Part shown: piece by piece, positions 1 through 11,749 of the stretch
Numbering within the stretch: position 1 is the stretch's first letter
Layout: every line of letters starts with the position of its first letter
DNA from: Petunia secreta
Taxonomy: Eukaryota > Streptophyta > Magnoliopsida > Solanales > Solanaceae
Assembly (NCBI GenBank): GCA_029990175.1
Contig: JARKIP010000005.1
Coordinates: 53,805,001 to 53,869,000 of the forward strand
Direction: 5' to 3'
Length of the DNA stretch: 64,000 bases
Translations under genes and position numbers: made by a program
Notes under the pieces: generated by a model
Databases searched by the model: none
What the model saw: the letters and a program-made list of their open reading frames with translations, nothing else
Told to the model about the DNA's origin: nothing

Positions 1-1357
1 TTCTGCTGTCTTGAGTCTTTCAAACAGTTGGGTTCGGGATTCAGCAAGTGGGGTGCAGCTTCTTCGAGGTCTTTGGTTATTGTCTGGACGGGGTCTAGGA
101 GGGCATGTATTAGTAATTCTGTAGTTTGGGTTTTGTGGGTATGTCGATCGTGGTGGATACGGGCCTTGGCGAGTGGGTTGTGTGTTATATACGGGATAGG
201 CATGTGGTGATGGAGCATATGAGTATGGTGGGAGTGGTGTTTGGTAGTAGTGATTGTGGGTGGGGGTGTGGTCAAGAGAAGTAGTGACGAAAAAGACCTC
301 GTCTTTCTTCTTCTTTGTGATACCAGCGCTACAAGTTTGCAGGGCTTTGTTAGTGGCTTGTAGTTCAGCCGACCTAATGATTCTTCCAAATTTCAGGCCA
401 TCTTCAACAATATCTCCAATCTTGATCAGTTCTCAAAATTTCTTATCCTGCATGTTCAGCATCTTATCAAAGTACACATCTTCTTGTATGCGGATAAAGG
501 TTGCCTCTTTTTCTGTGTCATCCATGGAAGGTTGGACTTTTGCGGCTTCAGCTCTCCATCTTGTGGCATATTCCCTGAAAGTTTCATTGGGCTTTTTCCT
601 TAATTTCTCCAGATAAAAGCGATCAGGAATGGCATCAATGTTGTGCCCAAAACTATCGACGAAATCTCTAGCCATTGCTTCCCAACTAGTCCACTTCTTT
701 AGCTGCTGCTTGGAATACCACGTCAGTGCATCCCCTGTCTAACTGTGGTTAAATAACTGTATCCGATCTTTTCATTATGTCCTACTCTAATCAGCTTGTC
801 ACAGTAAGACCTTAAGTGAGCCATCGGGTCACCGCTGCCATCGAACAGATTGAACTTAGGCGTTTTGTAACCGTCTGGAAACTTCAAATTGGGATAGAGG
901 CAAAGGTCTTCATAAGCTAATCTCCTTGTCTCCTTAGTCACCTGAAATTGCTTAATTTTCTCCACCAACCACTTAACTTGCTCTTAGGTGTTATCTGTAT
1001 CCTCCCCTATCCATGCATACTTGTTTTGATCTCTGGTAGGTGATGAAACAGGTTTGGTTTCAGCGGTGAAGGTGTGGAACTGAGTGGTGGGGTTGTTTTG
1101 GGGTGCTTTTGGTGGTGCAACGTAAGCGGGGTGATGGTGATCTTTTTCATGAAACACAAGATCTTTGCCACGAGGGCGTGTAGGTTTGTTTGGGCCAGTA
1201 GTTCCATCAGCATAGACGAGGGAATTTTTTTCTCCAGTTCAAACAGCCTTTGCTCCAGCTTCGCATACTCCTCCTATGCAACAACACCCTGCTTTCTAGG
1301 AGTCCCTCTAATGCTGGAATTGGCAGCACTTCCGTCAACTTTGTCAAACTCGGCCAT
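1..1357 (-). pseudogene. Ogre-like Ty3/gypsy gag, degenerate, 3' end off window
   Basis: Read right to left from an ATG at 1357 (MAEFDKVDG...), this is a retrotransposon Gag, which packages element RNA in cytoplasmic particles. The order fits the family: short N-terminus, proline-rich spacer (about 1213-1007), a conserved block with PKFNLFDGSGDPMAHLRSYC (about 890-800), a second block with FREYATRWRAEAAKVQPSM (about 580-520), and a proline/tyrosine-rich tail (about 280-20). It is broken: a TAG follows about 27 codons, and a frameshift near 725-775 separates the two conserved blocks. Upstream on the same strand are the ORF1 copies, PBS and LTR of the same element. Protease and polymerase would lie left of position 1. 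The Gag call is firm; the Ogre/Tat lineage is inferred from ORF1, the PBS and the very long LTR. Confidence 0.8.
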
Positions 1358-1867
1358 GATGTTTCGTCTCGTCCTTGTCCTTGTAGGTAAAGGGGGAGGT
1401 ATTGAAATCGATCATCTGGATCTTAGATGATAATGCTGCTCGGCCAGAATGTACAAACCAACCTTCGAGGATTGGGAACAAGATAACCTTTAAAACGACC
1501 AAAGATAGATGTGAGTGGAGTGTTAGAAAGTTTAATATACAAGTTAACGTCATGCAATCACGTCCTATTATGCAGGGGGACCTCTTTTATACCAGAGGTA
1601 GGCCTATCGATGATTTAAAGTAATGTTTGTGCCAAGTGTTTCATTTTGTTTGCTTGAGAATAATCAAAACAACTCTATAAACCCAAAAATAAAAAACTTT
1701 ATTGATAAAACTGCTTGGCTTTATTACAATCACTAATCTTGCAAAAAGGAAAAGAAAACGACTCGACTAGAAAGGAAAATGACTCGGCTGAAAGGGAAAT
1801 GACTCGATTGAAAGGGACACGACTCGACATAAATTTAAACTAAGACCAAGCATAGGCGTGCTCTAAT
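1358..1867 (-). other. ORF1-gag spacer of the Ogre-like element
   Basis: About 0.5 kb between the end of ORF1 copy B and the gag start. It has no supported reading frame. It contains a short degenerate tandem array at 1760-1828. Confidence 0.5.
1760..1828. repeat. about 20-bp tandem repeat (gactcg core)
   Basis: The core gactcg recurs at 1760, 1781, 1801 and 1821, each followed by a purine-rich stretch ending in ggaaaat, gggaaat or gggacac. Four imperfect copies with a 20-21 bp period lie in the ORF1-gag spacer. Confidence 0.7.
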
Positions 1868-3477
1868 CAAGCGTTCGGTTTGACATCATCATCTTCTTCT
1901 TCTTTATACTCTCCCTCTGTCGGGTCTTCCAAATACATCAAGTCTGACAAGGAGATCCTTCCCAGTCTGTATGTCATTCAAAGATTTTGCAAAAGCAGAG
2001 AGAATCTGCACTCCTAGTACTTCTTTATCCTCCAGTGGCATTGTCTGGAAATGTGCTTTCCATGAATTCAAGAGGTCTTTAAAGTTCCCTGCGATATGCC
2101 GGAGTTCCATCGTTTTGTCCATCCGAAATCTGGCTTCCTTTTCTTTAATCTTTCCTTGGTATTGTCTCTTCATTTCTCGATTCTTGGTCGCGTTCAGCTC
2201 CACTTTCTTTTGATCATATCTGGCTCTCAGCTTTTTGTATTTTTCTTCAAAATTAGGGGCCTCGATTCTTCTTTTGAGTGTAGGCTTATTAGATCGAAAC
2301 CTCTCCTTGTCCTTCTTAAGCCAAAAAGGATAAGCTAAGGCAACATCAGGGTTAACCCTGTCGTCTCGGTTGTGATAGAATTGTCTCATCCTCCTTTTCT
2401 CCCATATGACTAATATCATCTCTCATGTAGTTATGTCTATGTCGCCCATTTCGCTATTGAGATTCCTTCTTCTTCTAGTCTGGGGGTTGATTGCGTCGTT
2501 CCCACTTGCCTAAGAATTCTTAGAGGGACGTACTGATGAGTCCCCCGAAACCCCATCAACGTCAAGAAAGTAGCGTCTTGGCTTTGCACAGAGACTATAA
2601 CACAAGCACAGTGTTTTATCACCTACTTTACATCCCCCTCTTGTAATTGATTGAGTTTGTCGAACCAACCACTCATATTTAGAGGCTTCTCCTATTGTAA
2701 AGTAATAGACATGCAAGCTGTGCGTGTCATGATTCCATAGGGTGTATGAGCTATTGGTGCAGATGGGGGTGCTCGATTAACCATATCTGCAATAAGAGAT
2801 TGCAACCTTCGAAGTAGTCTGCCCCTTTCTTACATTTAGTCAGGGCCCGATAGATGTCTCCCACGATCATTGGAACTAAACCAACTTGGCGCCTATTAAC
2901 ATCCCTACGCAACACTTCAACCACTAACGTCGTCCTTATATGGATTCTCCCTCCTTTCTCGGGGAAAATCACAGCCCCTAAGAAAGCAACTGTAAAAGCA
3001 ACGAACTAAGTTTGTACCCGATCTTGGACTTCTGATGCTCCTAAGAAGTCATATCGGATGGTGGTGTCGCCAAACCAGTAGTACAAAAATTGTAGAGTGA
3101 CCCTTGCATTTTGAATCCTATTGTAGTATGGTTCATGAGGAACCCCTAGAATGTTGAAGAATTCCTCAAGTTCCACACCCCGAGGGTATATCATAGTCTC
3201 TGGCCTAGATACTAACCCAGATAAACCTCCAAATTCTTCCAACATCGGTGCTAAATCTATACCATTGAAGTGAAAAACTGCTCTCTTGTAATCCCAGAAA
3301 TAAGTGGCCGCTTCAATCAAACCAGGTACTGTCTCGTACCACACAAGCGACAACAAATCACCTAGTAACAGACCGAATCCGCCTTTTGCTAGCATCGGTC
3401 AAATCATCCCACCAAAGTTTGAGCGCATAGGGAACTTGAGAAACTGAGTCGAACTGCAGTGAGCCTTTGGCAGCCAT
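1868..3477 (-). pseudogene. Ogre-type ORF1 (DUF7745-like), copy B, degenerate
   Basis: An ATG at 3477 (MAAKGSLQFD...) opens a reading frame continued in pieces at 3395-3006, 2972-2751, 2716-2437 and 2419-1904, ending near 1870 with an acidic tail. Recognisable segments are FNGIDLAPMLEEFGGLSGL, a block around GLVPMIVGDIYRALTKCKK, and a C-terminal basic coiled-coil (about 2330-2060) rich in K, E and R. Plant proteins like this are annotated as DUF7745 and are the extra ORF1 upstream of gag in Ogre/Tat elements; the function is unknown. Frameshifts at about 3380, 2990, 2735 and 2430 show it is dead. It lies between copy A and gag, all on the minus strand. Confidence 0.7.
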
Positions 3478-3584
3478 AGTCTGAAAATAAAACAAAGATA
3501 AAATAATCCTAACATTTTGATCAAACCCAAGCAAACAATCAACATTCGGCACAATCATTTTATGCATATGAATATTTGTCATTT

Positions 3585-3720
3585 TCGGGTTATGAACCCT
3601 TTGACGTTTGGACGAGGTTTAGTAATGGACTATGACGTACCAAGGACGTCTAGCCTTCCTAGGTTTTATCATGGTGCAAAAGAAAATAAATACGCATTTT
3701 GTTGCCAATTGTTCTCATAA
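3585..3720 (-). repeat. Leader segment, left arm of an inverted repeat around ORF1 copy A
   Basis: The reverse complement reads gagaacaattgg...aaaatgcgtatttatt, then gtccaaacgt and ggttcataaccc. The same blocks occur in the same order on the plus strand at about 5337-5465. The two arms are therefore inverted relative to each other and flank ORF1 copy A. The match is diverged, strongest over the first 40 bases. Confidence 0.6.
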
Positions 3721-3791
3721 TTTCTAAATAATCTTTGGAATTCAATACATGAAGACTCTTTTGAAAAAAAAAATACAAAAATGACACTAGA

Positions 3792-5285
3792 CTAAGCAAA
3801 ATGCTCCTTCTCCAACCTGGCTCTCTTTGCTTCTCGGGCGACCTCCTTGATTTCTTTCATAGCTTTGGTTAAGTATCCCTTGGCCGCAACTAGGTGTAAG
3901 ATATCTACTTCGGCACATTCCGAATTCTATTGTTCTAGGTTTGTCCCTAACACCTCTACCTTTTCCTCCAACTCCAATGCACGCTTCCTCCACATCTCGA
4001 TCTTTTATGTGTTTCCTTTGTCCATTTTAACGGCTTTCAACATGAACTCACCGTATCGAATTTGAGCCTCCGCTTCTCGGTCTCTGATGTCATTCCCTTG
4101 GCTCGGCCCTACTACCATATTTTTTTTATGCTAGAACGCAACCAACTGATGTAATTTGGTTCACATCCAGCATTGTATCTGTCTGGTGCTAATGACTGCT
4201 CCCCCATGACTTGTCTACTACCCAGGATTTCCTAATGCTTTTGACTTTTTGGATAATGTCTCCAGTATAATCAACTTGGTAGGCCTTCGTATCTGGTATA
4301 AATGGGATGATTTGCTTTCTCCCTGCTTGCCTCATCACCCTTAATTGTTGATGGGGTTGGAGGCCTCGTAATCCCATAAGTATCACAAAAGATGCCTTCC
4401 CAGAGCTGATGATAAAATCTAATGAAGGAAACCAAGTGAACATCCATTTAATTGAATCTTCTGTTATGTTTTCAAACAAACTCACCCATTTCTCTTTGCT
4501 GCTTGGCTGCCTGAATTTTGGAATTCCGTACCGTTCTCCAAATGCTCACCTTTCTCAAATGCTCTTTGAACCATGCTTGCAACAGAAGACTACACCTTTG
4601 AAAATATTTCGCTCATCTTTTACAACAACCCAAAGCCCGATAGATGTCAGCCACGATCATAGGGACTATAATGTACCGATAACAATCAATCCCGTTGAAT
4701 ACCGCATCAGTAACCATGATAAGCCTCGAACATATGTTGTGATCCAAGCTTTCAGGAAACAGCATTATCCCCAGGAAACAAACGGCAAATGCAAATGGTC
4801 TGGCCATCCTCCAATCACTATAAGATATGAATTCTTTTCTACGGCTTTCAAAAGCGGTCAAATGCCAAAATCTATTGTAAAGATAGAAAAAGGGTATTTT
4901 TTTTGTTGCAAAAACTCCACATCAACACCTACTACCATCCCCAATTTGTACGGAACTCCTTGGGTTAGGAAGGCTGGGAGCTAAGATGCGGCCCCCTTGC
5001 CAACGATGTTTGTTTAAACCCAAATTTGATATGAATCCCCCTATTTCTTCTAGCAAAGGTGTCAAATCGATGTCTCCAAATCTTAACACATTTAATTCCT
5101 CGTCCCAAAATTTCACTGATGCTTCAATCATCTCCCTACACGGTTCCATTTCTAGCAAAGACACCAAATTCCCCCAAGTGTTGGTAGACCTCTGTTTGTT
5201 CACCCAATGATAAGTCATTCCACTAGTTAGTAAACATAGGAGGTGCACCCAAAGCCATTCCACAACAATGAAATTTTTGACTCAT
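3792..5285 (-). pseudogene. Ogre-type ORF1 (DUF7745-like), copy A, degenerate
   Basis: An ATG at 5285 (MSQKFHCCGMA...) begins a second ORF1-like gene, ending at a TAG at 3792-3794. It parallels copy B: FGDIDLTPLLEEIGGF matches copy B's FNGIDLAPMLEEFGG, IIVPMIVADIYRALGCCKR matches LVPMIVGDIYRALTKCKK, and both end in a K/E-rich helix. It has many frameshifts and stops. The two copies differ strongly in sequence, so this is an old duplication or two nested related elements rather than a recent duplication. An inverted copy of leader sequence lies just upstream (5337-5465). Confidence 0.68.
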
Positions 5286-5336
5286 AATGACCTAAAAAGA
5301 AAAAGAAAAATAAATTATTAAAATTTTCCAACCCTT

Positions 5337-5465
5337 TTTGAGAACAATTGGACGATCAAAATGTGTATTTATTCTCATCTCATCTCTCTATTTTTTTTCT
5401 TTTTTTTTCAGATGCACGTAAGGATGTCCAAACGTTCCTTCGGGGTTAAAAACCCGTCAAGTTGT
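5337..5465 (+). repeat. Leader segment, right arm of an inverted repeat around ORF1 copy A
   Basis: The plus strand reads gagaacaattggacgatc, aaaatgtgtatttattctc, a pyrimidine-rich tract, then gtccaaacgttcc and ggggttaaaaacccgtc. These blocks match the minus strand at 3585-3720, so the leader is inverted upstream of copy A. Confidence 0.6.
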
Positions 5466-5845
5466 TTGAACAAGTTGAAGACTAGTCGGCTTACGGGAAG
5501 CCCTTCCTAGGGCGTGATGCATGCATATTATATTTCAAGAGTGGTGTAATTCTAGACGGTTCCCCGAGGTGGACGACCAAGGGGTGGGAACGATGGAATT
5601 GTTGGTGGAACGACCATTAGATCCTAAAGGATTTTTTGAGACGGACCGACCGTGAGATCCACGTAATCGCTCGTGTGTGTACAAAGTGTCATTTCCAGGA
5701 GTGGAGGCGTATGAGTGAAAATGTCCTAAATATTACAAGGATATTTCATACAAATATAATAATAAAATAAAGAAAAAATAAAAAAGAAAACATGTTAGTA
5801 AATAATAATCAAAATATAAGTAAAATAAAGAAATTACTTCAATAA
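5466..5845. other. Retroelement leader remnant, no gene
   Basis: AT-rich towards its right end. By position it is untranslated leader of the minus-strand Ogre-like element. I see no coding potential. Confidence 0.5.
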
Positions 5846-5854
5846 TAGTATAAA

Positions 5855-7193
5855 GGCAGAATACATAGATGGCCCCTTAAAGTTGGCTTCAATTCCCAGT
5901 TGAACACTCCAACTTTCCAAGTGATCATTTAGACACCTCTTGTAGTCCTTATTATGTCTCCTGAACACACTCATCTCTTAAGTTACATTTGTGAGTTGCA
6001 CTCGCCGATGACGTGGAAAATGAGCGAATAAAAAAACGACATATGTATCATTCATTAAAAAAAGTTTACATGTGTATTTATTTTCATTTTAAACCCCAAC
6101 TCGTCCCCGCCCATCCTTATTCCTTTCCACTCTCCCCTCCCCTCCAATATCACTTGGATCTCATTGTCTCATTGTCTGCTACTGCTTCTCTATCCCTTTT
6201 CCCTCTTTTTCTCCTTCATTTTCTCAGCCAATTAGATATTCATACAAAACAATGAAATTTTTAATCATTCGATGAATGTCAAATGTTGAGTGAGAATTTA
6301 AAATATCACCATTGATGAAATTTAAGATCTTGAAGAGCACACAAATGGATTTCTTTGAAATCAATTTTGTTTGCCTAAATTAAATACTCGATTTGTGAGA
6401 ATTTTTGTTGGCCTAATTGTGTTTAGAATCTGAGCTCATTTGCATAAATTTGTACTGGGTTGCGTGCCGTATTTCTAGAAGAAAATATAGAAAACCTGAA
6501 AAAATAGGAATTCCTGATGAAGAAGAAGAAAGATGAAGGTGACGAAGGAGATAATAGAGAAAATTGAAGAAAATATGGGTTATACGAATCGAGATTTAGA
6601 ATTGTTTAAAGATTGAGAGAAGAATTTATGAAATGCAAATTAGTGCTTAAGCTACAAAACAAGACATGGAGCTAAAGCTCATACGATGTTTTTTCCATTT
6701 AATATACAAAGGGAAGAAAAATGGGAATGAACATGAAATCTCATTTTGATTAGGTCAAAATAATCTATTTATGCGCTACTTTGTTTTGACATTACAATTT
6801 GGAAGAGTCCTTTGAAAATGTCGTTTTGTTTTAATTCGATGGTGGTGATAGTTGGTTGAGAGTTGGTGAATTTCGGTGAAGGCAGCAGTGGAAGGTGGCG
6901 GTGGAAGGTGGTGGGCTTTTGGGGAGAAGATGAATATACTGTAATTGAAGAAATTAAAAATATCATGTGGGACCCACACAAAAATAATTTAATCTAAAAA
7001 AAGAGAAAAAAAATAAATATAAGCCATTCACGCACTCAGTTGTGGGTGAACTACACCTGATTTGCCATGTCACTATAAGGGGTTCACAAGACACACTAGG
7101 GACAACAAGAATTATTTAGATGATCACTTGGAAAGTTGGAGTATTCATCTGGGAATTGGATCCAACTTTAAGGGGTCATCTATGTATTCTACC
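5855..7193. mobile_element. Non-autonomous Mutator-like element (MULE) with about 80-bp TIRs
   Basis: The left end starts ggcagaatacatagatg and the right end is its inverted complement (cat[c]tatgtattctacc). About 80 bases at each end match at roughly 89 percent by eye, with weaker similarity further in. Flanks tagtataaa (5846-5854) and taatataaa (7194-7202) form a 9-bp TSD with one mismatch. Long TIRs, a GG terminus and a 9-bp TSD are hallmarks of the Mutator superfamily. The 1.34-kb interior has no transposase frame. It interrupts the leader of the minus-strand Ogre-like element, between its PBS and ORF1, so it inserted later. Confidence 0.82.
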
Positions 7194-7202
7194 TAATATA
7201 AA

Positions 7203-7277
7203 TAATGGCAATAGAAATTCAAAAATAAAACCCGTAGTGTTTAGGACTTTGAAATCCCCCGCGGAGTCGCCATTCTA
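7203..7277 (-). other. Start of the Ogre-like internal region, with PBS at 7255-7272
   Basis: Reading leftwards from the LTR end, a five-base gap is followed by tggcgactccgcgggggat. This begins with TGG, as expected for a PBS complementary to the CCA 3' end of a tRNA. Ogre elements are known to use tRNA-Arg; I did not verify the tRNA identity. The related element at 12393-22484 has tggagactccgctgggga in the same position. Confidence 0.75.
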
Positions 7278-9798
7278 TGGCACCCCTTTTTCGAGCTCGG
7301 ATCGAGTTCGAGGGTTAGGTTTGACTTAGTGACTCGTTTGGAACTAGTTTTGGAGTCGCCACCTAATAAATTTGTCTAAGGCGTACTAGGTCACCTATTA
7401 TGTCTAAGGATATAAATTAAATTTCGAGTAGTTCTTTGCTAAGAGATTCTATGAGTAAGAAATCCTTGTGACTCGGGAAGAAGGTGTTAGGCATTTCCCG
7501 AGTCCCATGAAAAAGTGGTTCCCAACCGGATTAAAATTTTGGGATTTTGACCAAGTATATAAACAAACTTATCAAGGAGATTTTAAGTATTTCTCAAGGT
7601 CAAATACAAACATATATTATAGCAACGGCTAGGATTGTAAGCTGGTTTTAAAACATTCAAAATAACGAAAATGGGGCTATAAAACTAACGCAGACGCTAA
7701 AAGAGACACCCTGCGCAAATTTCTTAAAACTGATGCGGGAGCTGAAAGAAACGTTTCTGGGCTTTACATAAACAGACTTATCTGCACACCTTACAAAATT
7801 AACCTCAATAACAGTTAAACTTTTAAAAGGGCTGGAATCTTCATGTCATAAATGAAAGACATCTCAGCAAAATATATGATTAGGCTAGATATAAAAACGT
7901 AAGAAAATATTTTTTGCATCCTCTAAAACATACCAAATCCTTTATATGTAGGGACAACAAGGATTGTGATGGTTCAAGAAGTGTTAGCCATTTTTATATT
8001 TTGATATTAGTTACCAAAACACCAATGTCCGTATGGCTTTTGATATGACATTAGTTGCCAAAACACCAATATCCGTATGGCTTTTGATATGAGGTCGTTT
8101 TCTTCGAAAATATTTATATATTTATAACTTTTATAAGAAATAATTTTTCACAAAAAAAATGTACAAGTAGGTAAAGATAGGTAATAAATATATAAAAATA
8201 AGTATGTAGATGTCATATAAAGGAACAATATACTAGAGATGATATCATTACTTCAACTTAAGTTATAGCATGCTAATATATTAAATATACACTTATAATT
8301 TAATAATATTTATTATACGTTGGAGAATATTTTTACAACAATCTTGTGTAATCGCATACCTTGTTACCTTTCTTTTAAGATTTATAAAAATAAGCATATA
8401 TGTACATATTGCTAGTTTAAAGTAGGACTTGACCTTTAAAACCCTCACTCCTCTCCAAATTATTAGTTATCTTGGAGAGAAAAACTAAAAATCATTTTTT
8501 GAGTGATACTTTGTAAAAATAGGCCAACAGTAAATAATCAAATTTGATAAAAACAGACCTATTGTTTTTCAGAAATATGGCCTAACAATATTTTGCAAAA
8601 ATGATCCCAACATGAAACATAATTTCAAAAACAGTCCTATTATGAATAAAATTAAAAAAATATGCCCCCTTTAAATGGAATAGCCCCCTGCTTTAACAAA
8701 AACTTCAGATTCAATATTAGGTGTTCCAGATGATGTTCTTAATTACCAACCTTCACATTAACTCAATTTATATGACAAAAAATAATCACATAAATAAAAA
8801 AAAAAAAAAAAAAAAGAGGACCCTGTTTAGCCTTAAACATATTGCTCTTTTTTTTTTAGCAATCTTATAATACATATATCCCTGTGACAAATTCTGTTAA
8901 CACATTATGGTGTCTGTACAAAGCCTCATACAACACACACAATCTTCAACAAGTATAGTCTACTATTACATTAAAAAAATAAGAGAGAGGCAGCAATAGT
9001 GGGGCCTTTGTCCTTTTAACTTCATCTATCAATTGTATATGACTCTCATAAAATCATAACAGCATGCGAAGAAAAAATTAGCACCAAATATAACCTCTAT
9101 GGATAGTATTATCACGCCCAGAACCTGTAGAAAGGGAGATTTGGTATAGCCATAATAGCTCAAAAAAGGCTACACATGTAATATAAGAATGGGAGGAGAC
9201 ATCCAAATTTGGGATTACCAATGCCGCATTACCACCTTTCTGAGCACCCGACCTCTTGACTCAAAGTCTTGATCCACGTAAATCAACCCCAAAGCTAAAG
9301 GAGTTCTTTTTGGATGAGGTTGATGCTTTTATAAGCCTGGGCTACTGTTGTGTGTTCCGTTCCTTCTAGTGAGAGCTTGTGACCATTGCCCACAAGTTTT
9401 GAATTCGCAGCTGGGGAATTCACACGAAAGGGAACAGGAATTCTCAACGAAAAAAGTGCTCTCTGAACCGACTATCCATAAAATGCTCTAGAAAGAATTA
9501 GTTGGGAGCCAGACTTGGTTAAAAAGGATACATGTAGTCTCAAGTAGCTAAAACGGTAAGCCTAATTATTTATCAAACCAAGAGTAGCATTCTTTTTAGT
9601 CCGAGATTTTATACCTTGGTAATGAACGGTGATGACCAAGTAGATTAAGAGAAACAATGAGAGCTAAAGCTTCCTGCTTTTTCCTTCGCGAACCAATGGT
9701 TAAGAAAGATACAGTAAAGTTTTTTGAGAGGAGAATTGCTATTGCTTTTCAGAATTTTCAGCGTGTATAGGTGTCCCGAATAAAAGGAGAAGGCTGCC

Positions 9799-9807
9799 TT
9801 TTTATAG
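9799..9807 (-). promoter_or_regulatory. Candidate TATA box in the Ogre-like LTR
   Basis: The minus strand reads CTATAAAAA followed by ggcagcc and a pyrimidine-rich leader, a plant pol II promoter-like arrangement inside the LTR. It could equally belong to an old insertion in the LTR. Confidence 0.4.
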
Positions 9808-10960
9808 TTTTAAGCTAGGGGTCTGAATCCTAATTTCTAGGTGTGAAAGGAGTAAAATAAAATCAGTAAAAGGATTATAAATCAAGCCAAAAATCAAGGT
9901 AAATCAATTTATCAATTAAAAGAGGTTTACTTCAATAAATAAAACTCAATTAACTAATTTTCGGAATTAAAAATAGCATATTTAAAAGGGTAAAGCCTGA
10001 TGTTCTAAAAAATGTATATACTTTAAGAATTTCATTACCCAATATATTTCAATCCAAAAATACTGATTTTATGCTTAACAAAATCCCAGTCAAAGTCTTA
10101 TTTTGAAATTTAGAGGGAAGTATTCTATAATTATGTATCAGTACATGGTTTAAATACAGATTATACTCAAAGAGGATTAGAATTAACATGCTGATCCTTT
10201 TCTATTTTCTTTAAAAATATGCATTGATCAAGTCTCAAATTCTAACAAGCATATTACACATATGTATGCAGTAATATCCCAAAATCAGTAGTCCAGATTA
10301 TCTAGCAATTCCAAAAGAAAATGCTCCTCAATAATAGTGATACTATCACCAAAACTATTTTAAGAAAATATTCAAATTTATAAGGACAAATATATATATG
10401 TATATATTGTATATTGTATAATCATCAGGACAATCAAGATTTCAGATTTAAAATAACATTACCAACTTCGCAATTCGCATACAATTTTTCTCATCTTCAC
10501 ATAGCGATCATGTCACAACTAAACAAGAATTTCAGCAACTAATAATCAGAACAAGCATACTAAACAATCTGTTGACGTGCGACACTATTTAACCAATGTA
10601 AGAGCATGATTTTAATTCTATAACAATTGTTGTAGGCAATAGTCTTTATGGGTAATAAAATTATTATACTTAAACATGGAAGTGAGCATATTTGAAATTT
10701 CAACCATAAGAAAGTCAACAAAATAAGGAAAAAAAAAAGTGTACCCGTTTTGGGTTAGGGCCGGGTCATAGTTGACCCAATTGCTTTTTGTTTGTTTTTG
10801 CTCGATTTGAGCTTCAGACTTCGATTTCTTACCTTGTATGTGTATAATCTTCCTCAATTTCTCTTTGTATGCGTCGGATTCAAAGGGATTTGTCATTAAT
10901 CCTTTGTTTCCTTTTCGGATGATAGAGACAATGATTGATTCCTCATTTTTGGTATGAACG

Positions 10961-10965
<5 letters not shown>

Positions 10966-10999
<34 letters not shown>
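10966..10999. repeat. (GA)n microsatellite
   Basis: A run of GA dinucleotides, about 17 copies, within the Ogre-like LTR. It produces a Ser/Leu-repeat reading frame on the minus strand that is not a gene. Confidence 0.95.
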
Positions 11000-11002
<3 letters not shown>

Positions 11003-11749
11003 CATGATTGGCCGGCTTTAATGGCGGGGTGGGGCGGAGTCACGATGGACAGTGTATATGGGGTGTATTGAGTCGCTTTTTTAGGTGAGGGAGGAAGAGA
11101 GAAAGGGGGGGTGGCGGCTGAATTAGGAAAAGGGTAAGTGGGAAAACGAATTTTAGGGTTTATTTGGTGAGGGGAGTGTTTGGATAAAGGGGAAAAAATT
11201 AGAAATTCGGGTGGGGCCTACGGGACGCGTGTTTGGCCAAAAATGCGCCACGCGTGCATGTGTGGTTGATGTGTGTGTGGGGACCTATATAATGTGATGT
11301 GTATATGTAGTATACGTATTGAGTGTATATTTAGTGTATATAAGAGTATATTTTGCCAATAATTAGCTTTAAAAATGCCAATAAATGAGAGAATAACTAA
11401 TAAAATATAATGAATAATATTATAGACTTAGGAGAAAATGATAATTAATTAAAAATAATTATAAATGAGTTTAGATAGTACTAATTAAGTGCGAAAATAG
11501 GTATTCAAGTATACTAATCGTACGAATAGTTACAAAATTGTGCAAGTTTCTTAAAAAAAGACCTAAATTATGTAATTATGTAATATAATAACGTTTAGAT
11601 AGATATGTATATAAATAGGGGATTGATGATAAAGGTGATATAGATAAATGCATGATAATTAATGCAATTTTGTCTGAGAAATACATATTGCATTTTTCGA
11701 AGTTTATATGACAAATTGTAAATAAGAGGGACAAAATTGGGTGTCAACA

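Larger units (their letters stand above)
7278..11749 (-). repeat. 4.47-kb LTR of the Ogre-like element (5' LTR on minus strand)
   Basis: On the minus strand the LTR runs from tgttgacacccaattttg (11749) to ...ggggtgcca (7278), giving TG..CA ends. The PBS follows immediately, which fixes it as the 5' LTR of a minus-strand element. Its length is extreme but usual for Ogre. Its first bases match the ends of the 12393-22484 element, so the two families are related. It contains no supported gene. Minus-strand TATA candidates are CTATAAAAA at 9799-9807 and ttatatagg near 11283-11291. An undetected insertion could contribute to the length. The right end abuts the integrase remnant of element 1, its target; the partner TSD is off window. 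Confidence 0.78.

Noticed and set aside
254..616. 120-aa plus-strand reading frame
   Set aside because: Antisense shadow of the broken gag.
6013..6255. 80-aa frame inside the MULE
   Set aside because: Low-complexity, no transposase motif, no support beyond openness.
10618..11043. 141-aa reading frame (minus) with a Ser/Leu repeat
   Set aside because: It lies in the Ogre-like LTR and is built around the (GA)n tract; no domain.
7278..11749. Plus-strand orientation of the Ogre-like LTR (as a 3' LTR)
   Set aside because: tgttgacaccc as the LTR start and a TGG-starting PBS next to position 7278 on the minus strand fit the minus orientation, as do ORF1 and gag on that strand.
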